The notes beneath the pieces were generated by a model. The model saw only the letters and a program-made list of their open reading frames with translations. It did not search any database and was not told the origin of the DNA. From the NCBI RefSeq assembly GCF_019112545.1, contig NW_025064906.1, positions 1 to 10,612 on the forward strand: a stretch of 10,612 nucleotides of DNA, in the 5' to 3' direction. Of this stretch, positions 7,520 to 10,612 are shown one piece after another. Made by a program: the position numbers and the translations under genes. The stretch comes from Guyanagaster necrorhizus (taxonomy: Eukaryota; Basidiomycota; Agaricomycetes; Agaricales; Physalacriaceae). Position 1 is the stretch's first letter, and each line of letters begins with the position of its first letter.

Positions 7520-8220
7520 GTCCCGGATGAACTGTCGGTAGAAGTTGGTGAATCCTAAGAAAGATTGTAATTCCTTTTTCTTGGTTGGTTCTAGCCATTC
7601 GGTTACTCCCGCTATCTTGATGGGATCCATTCTAATGCTCCCTTCGCTGATAATGACTCTGAGATATTCTGTTTCTAATACCTCGAATTCACATTTTTTG
7701 GCTTTGAGGAAAAGTCAATGTTTTCTCATCAAGAATAATACTTGTTATACTATCCTTCGGTGTTCTTCCTTAGTTTTAGTCATAATGAGGATATTGTCCA
7801 AGTAGATTGTTACCTTCCCTGTGGCAATGAGATCTTTGAAGATGTTGTTCATCATCCACTGGAAGGTAGCTGGTGAGTTGGTGAGTCCAAAGAACATCAC
7901 TGTTGGTTCAAATAGGCCACAATTGGTCTGAAAGGCAGCCTTCCATTCATCGCCTTCCCTGATGCATATGTTATTATATCCCCAACAGACATCCAGTTTG
8001 GTATAATATTTGGCACCCTGGAGTTTATCTATTAACTCTGTGATTAAAGGAAGTGGATAACAATTTTTGATTGTCATTTTATTCAGCTTCCGATAATCTT
8101 GTACCAGTCGAAGTTTCCCATCCTTCTTTTTGATGAAAAAGAAGGGTGATGCTATTGGTGACTTTGATGGCCAGATCCTTCCACTGGATAAGTTTTCTTC
8201 TAAAAACTTATCCAGTTCTT
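7520..8220 (-). pseudogene. Reverse transcriptase domain, YLDD changed to YLDN
   Basis: The domain begins near LSSGRIWPSKSPIASPFFFI, continues through KKKDGKLRLVQDYRKLN, the first catalytic Asp in YTKLDV (kept), FGLTNSPATFQWMMN and the active-site turn IYLDNILI. The Asn codon (7793-7795) replaces the second Asp of YLDD, again consistent with loss of a CpG between GAC and GAT. WGYNN is preceded by Cys where the family has Arg (CGY to TGY). The thumb-like end LQSFLGFTNFYRQFIRDYS follows stops at 7745 and 7715. The enzyme would copy element RNA into DNA in cytoplasmic particles. Confidence 0.9.
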
Positions 8221-8619
8221 GTTGTTCGCTGTTGCTAAGTGGGTAACACTTGCAATCTAGGTTGGTGTTGATGTTAGGAGTTAACTCGATGGCATGGTCC
8301 CAGGATTTTGTGTCAGGTAGTTCATCAAAACTCTCCTTTTCGAATAAATCCCAAAAGTCGTGGGCCCATATGGGTACTATATCTTTGAATGTCTTCTCCT
8401 CTCTTCCTGCATTTGCCCTTGCTGCTAGGTCATTAGCGTGATGTGTCGCTTTAATGTTAATGGCCCTTTGAGGATCGATCGCAAGGATTGTTTCACCATC
8501 TTCTATCTTCTCATCCTATTTATCTTTGGGGTCACTGTCTGATAATTCAAATGGAATTCCTCAGCATCAACATCAAGCAAAGGTGATACGTCCGGTCTTC
8601 CAATTGATTAATGGGTTAT

Positions 8620-8935
8620 GTCTAATGAGCCAATCATGTCTGAGGAATATTTCTTTGGTTCCCAAGTTGGTTACTGCCAAGTCAATTCGTTCTGAATGAT
8701 CACTAATAGTGAGCCTAAGCTCAACATATTTGGTGATCGAACCAGCTTAGTTCTTGGTGCCATCCACATTGTAGATGGAGATAGAGGCTGCTGTTTCCTG
8801 AGTAGGCAAATTGTGTTTGTTGATGAAGGCTCGGTTGATGCTGCTTCCTATGCAACCGCTGTTGATTAGGGCGGTCACTGCATGAGTTGATTGGGATGTT
8901 AACATCTCGATCTGGGCCTTGGTTAACAAGTTGCA
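8620..8935 (-). pseudogene. Retropepsin-like protease domain, catalytic Asp changed to Asn
   Basis: The active-site strand reads ALINSGCIGSS where the family has ALIDSG; the Asn codon AAC is at 8861-8863. Preceded by ATC, the Asp codon GAC would have formed a CpG (TCGAC), so this is a CpG-to-CpA change. The domain continues with YNVDGT (8760s), is broken by TAA at 8747, and ends with the conserved RHDWLIRHNP..NWK segment (8639 down to about 8600), where Gly of the usual GHDWL is Arg. The protease would release Gag and Pol proteins; this copy could not. Confidence 0.85.
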
Positions 8936-9468
8936 CCCTGGAAGTTTGGTGCATCAAATGAATTTTCATGGTCCATATAATTCATCCAACCATTCCAGGG
9001 CTCGACATTGTTCTGCAGTTTTCATTCCAGTGATCATTTCATCAATTACTTCTTCAGCTCAGGTTTTGTGTACCCAGTTTTTGAGTATGGCCTTTGCCGC
9101 TGCCTCATCCTTGGCATCTTTGATGGCTTGCCAAGTCCATTCGGTATCGAATGGTTTGAGCCACATAGTGGGGCTCTCTGCCTCGGTTCGGCCCATGAGC
9201 AATTGAGTCTGTCTTATTCTTTCAGCTTGATGAACCGATGGTGATGACACACCTTTGGGGCTCTCTGCCCCTCTTCAGCCCTTCGTCAGCACTTGAGTTG
9301 TTAGAGTCGATTCTTTAGGTGATTCTGAGTGTTGGATAATGGGGTCAGGTATATTCGAATGCATGCATAATTTAGACATAGAAGGTAATACTACAGAGGA
9401 TAAAATGTCAGTCTGTCCAGCAGGCTTTGACCCATTCTCCTTTCTCTTGGCCAAGTGAGTGGAATCAC

Positions 9469-10612
9469 TCACTGCTCGGCCCCATCTTTTACCTCCTCAG
9501 GCTTGTCATCATATCTGAGATCTTCGTCTTCCTTTATTAATTTGGCAATCTGTGCCTGAATTTTCTCTCTTGTGCACTTGTTCTTCTTCTGGGGGCAGTT
9601 TCATGCCATGTGACCTTTCTGTCCACAATTAAAACACTTTCCCCCTTTCTTGAGGCGATCTACATCTATTGGCTGACCCATTCTGGTATATGTCATGCCC
9701 GTACTGGTTTGCTTCATTCCATAAGAAGTTAGAGTCGAGCCGCCAGGCTTGGCAGATGTAGTCATACTAGAGGTAGAGGACTTCGAATCCTATTCCTGTC
9801 CCTGTCTCTGGCTTCAATGGCCATAGGCCAGGGTGGTCGCTTCTGCCTTCTGCCATTGCTGTTCCTTATACATAGTGATAATTCGGCTCTTCCACTTGTC
9901 ATAGCCACTGGAAATGTCTCAGCCGATATCGGAAATGGTGATGAGATAATGGGATGGTAATCCCATTTTCATGTACTCAACCATTCGTCCTGTGTCAGCA
10001 ACATCTTCTTGGACTCCTATGAGAGTACTAAGCTGCTCTAGTTCGTCAAAATAATCTGTGGCCAGCTTTCTGGCTATCTTGAATTCTTTTATCTTCTGTT
10101 TATGGACCTCCTGTACAGCAGGGTCCATAAATTTGTCTCTGATCATTTGTTTGAAGACCAGCCATGCAGAGTATCAGTGATGGTCCCTGGTGGTAGACCA
10201 GAACATAGGGGTGATCAGAACCCACTACACCTTGGCTTTGTCTGCCATGTGGGTGACAGCGAATGTTACTTTGTACATGTCGGCAAGGAAGTATGAGGCA
10301 AAAACCTGGAAGTACTGGTCGCAGTCGACCAGAAAGCGATTAATATTGTCTGACGCCCCTTGAAAGAGGCAGAGTTCAGTGCAAAGGATTGGTTTGACCT
10401 GAAGGATTTAAGTAGCAGCATCGAGGGCAGACATTGGGTTCAGGAGTCCACCATGAGGTGGCTGTGCCCATCCCTTTGGAGGTCCTGAGAATGAATAGAG
10501 AGATCTGTTGTCGGTGACAGGACTCCCCGGCTTCGGGGCTTCCTTTTGCATGATCCTCCTGTTGATGTGCTTGGTAACAGCTAAGTGACTAAGAGAAGTG
10601 AATGAGGAATGA
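9469..10612 (-). pseudogene. gag: Gag polyprotein of the gypsy element, 7 internal stops, start possibly outside
   Basis: One minus-strand frame is open from the window edge. An ATG at 10549-10551 (MQKEAPKPGS) is a candidate start, but the frame is also open upstream of it. The capsid-like retrotransposon Gag region spans about 10380-9850, with FLVDCDQYFQVFASYFLADM, AWLVFKQMIRDKF, KLATDYFDELEQL and the WKSRIITMY end. A Ser/Thr-rich linker, MGQPIDVDR and a zinc knuckle follow. Stops by lowest base: TAA 10408, TAG 10225, TGA 10174, TGA 9919, TGA 9814, TAG 9790, TGA 9601. The frame ends at TGA 9469. Gag would form the particle that packages element RNA. Confidence 0.88.
9595..9636 (-). other. 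CCHC zinc knuckle with a stop inside it
   Basis: Reads CFNCGQKGHMA, stop, NC: the C-x2-C-x4-H-x4-C nucleic-acid-binding knuckle of Gag is complete in spacing, but the residue two before the last Cys is TGA (9601-9603). Arg encoded by CGA is usual there, so this is a likely CpG-to-TpG change. Confidence 0.9.

Larger units (their letters stand above)
5210..9496 (-). pseudogene. pol: Pol polyprotein of Ty3/gypsy chromovirus, 21 internal stops
   Basis: A single minus-strand frame holds every domain from the gag-pol linker to the natural stop TAA at 5210-5212. Domains in order: linker (about 9496-8960), protease (8935-8620), RT (8220-7520), RNase H (7460-7010), H2C2 finger (6752-6620), integrase core (6550-6200), GPF motif (5839-5831), Pro-rich linker, chromodomain (5662-5495) and tail. 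In-frame stops by lowest base: TGA at 9275, 9059, 8966, 8954, 8573, 8567, 8561, 7715, 7463, 7139, 7130, 6644, 6614, 6413 and 5843; TAG at 8516, 6548, 5567 and 5537; TAA at 8747 and 7745. I found no frameshift within it. The frame is -1 relative to gag; both are open between 9496 and 9472. About 1,400 codons is a usual length for a fungal gypsy Pol. It encodes the copy-and-insert machinery of the element but cannot make it now. Confidence 0.93.
4645..10612 (-). mobile_element. Ty3/gypsy (chromovirus) LTR retrotransposon, decayed, 5' end outside window
   Basis: The order on the minus strand is gag, pol (PR-RT-RH-IN-chromodomain), polypurine tract and 3' LTR. Integrase after RT/RNase H places it in Ty3/gypsy, and the chromodomain places it among chromoviruses, which are common in fungi. 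The internal region shown is over 5.4 kb, so with two 529-bp LTRs the full element should be at least about 6.5 kb. It is inactive: 28 internal stops and changed active-site residues. The absence of indels over 5.4 kb shows that point mutation, not deletion, has dominated its decay. It inserted into older CpG-free debris. Confidence 0.95.

Noticed and set aside
7097..7805. Plus-strand open frames opposite RNase H and RT
   Set aside because: Antisense shadows of recognised pol domains; no motif of their own.
8721..8969. Alternative minus frame over the protease
   Set aside because: The frame with ALINSG and YNVDGT is in phase with the rest of pol; this one is a shadow.

Overview
The window is a block of dead transposable elements, very probably from a fungus and most likely a basidiomycete (Agaricomycete). 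No intact gene is present. The fungal call rests on protein-level resemblance: a chromovirus-type Ty3/gypsy polyprotein (integrase with YHPQTNGQTE, a GPF motif and a C-terminal chromodomain) and a Gag with a CFNCGQKGH zinc knuckle preceded by a GQPIDVDRLKKGGK-like lead-in that is common in mushroom gypsy elements. The exact taxon cannot be read from this sequence alone.

Right part (4645-10612): one Ty3/gypsy element on the minus strand, entering from the right edge. In element order it has gag (about 10612-9469), pol (9496-5210: protease, reverse transcriptase, RNase H, H2C2 zinc finger, integrase core, GPY/F, chromodomain, C-terminal tail), a polypurine tract (5177-5186) and the 3' LTR (5173-4645, 529 bp, TGTTA...TAACA ends). 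The 5' LTR and primer-binding site lie beyond the window. Gag and pol are each still in one unbroken frame, but I count 7 and 21 in-frame stops; 19 of these 28 are TGA. I saw no indel except possibly the gag/pol junction, where the frame changes by -1. Conserved catalytic acidic residues are changed in protease (D to N), RT (YLDD to YLDN), RNase H (E to K) and integrase (first D to N). This is decay by C-to-T / G-to-A transitions.

Left part (66-4644): older debris into which the right-hand element inserted. It holds a 115-bp LTR end of the same family in inverted orientation (66-180), a minus-strand reading frame of unknown origin (181-566), a 524-bp solo LTR (810-1333), a gag fragment of a second gypsy element cut off exactly at that LTR (2069-1334), and a coiled-coil-like reading-frame remnant (3472-3194). 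From 296 to 4676 there is only one CpG (934-935), with none at all for the 3,741 bp from 936 to 4676. CpG reappears inside the 3' LTR of the younger element. The first 65 bp are CpG-rich and unlike everything to their right.

Together this reads as nested retrotransposon strata of different age in a genome where CpG (probably methylated in transposons) decays to TpG/CpA. No new functional system is evident; the interest lies in the mutational record.
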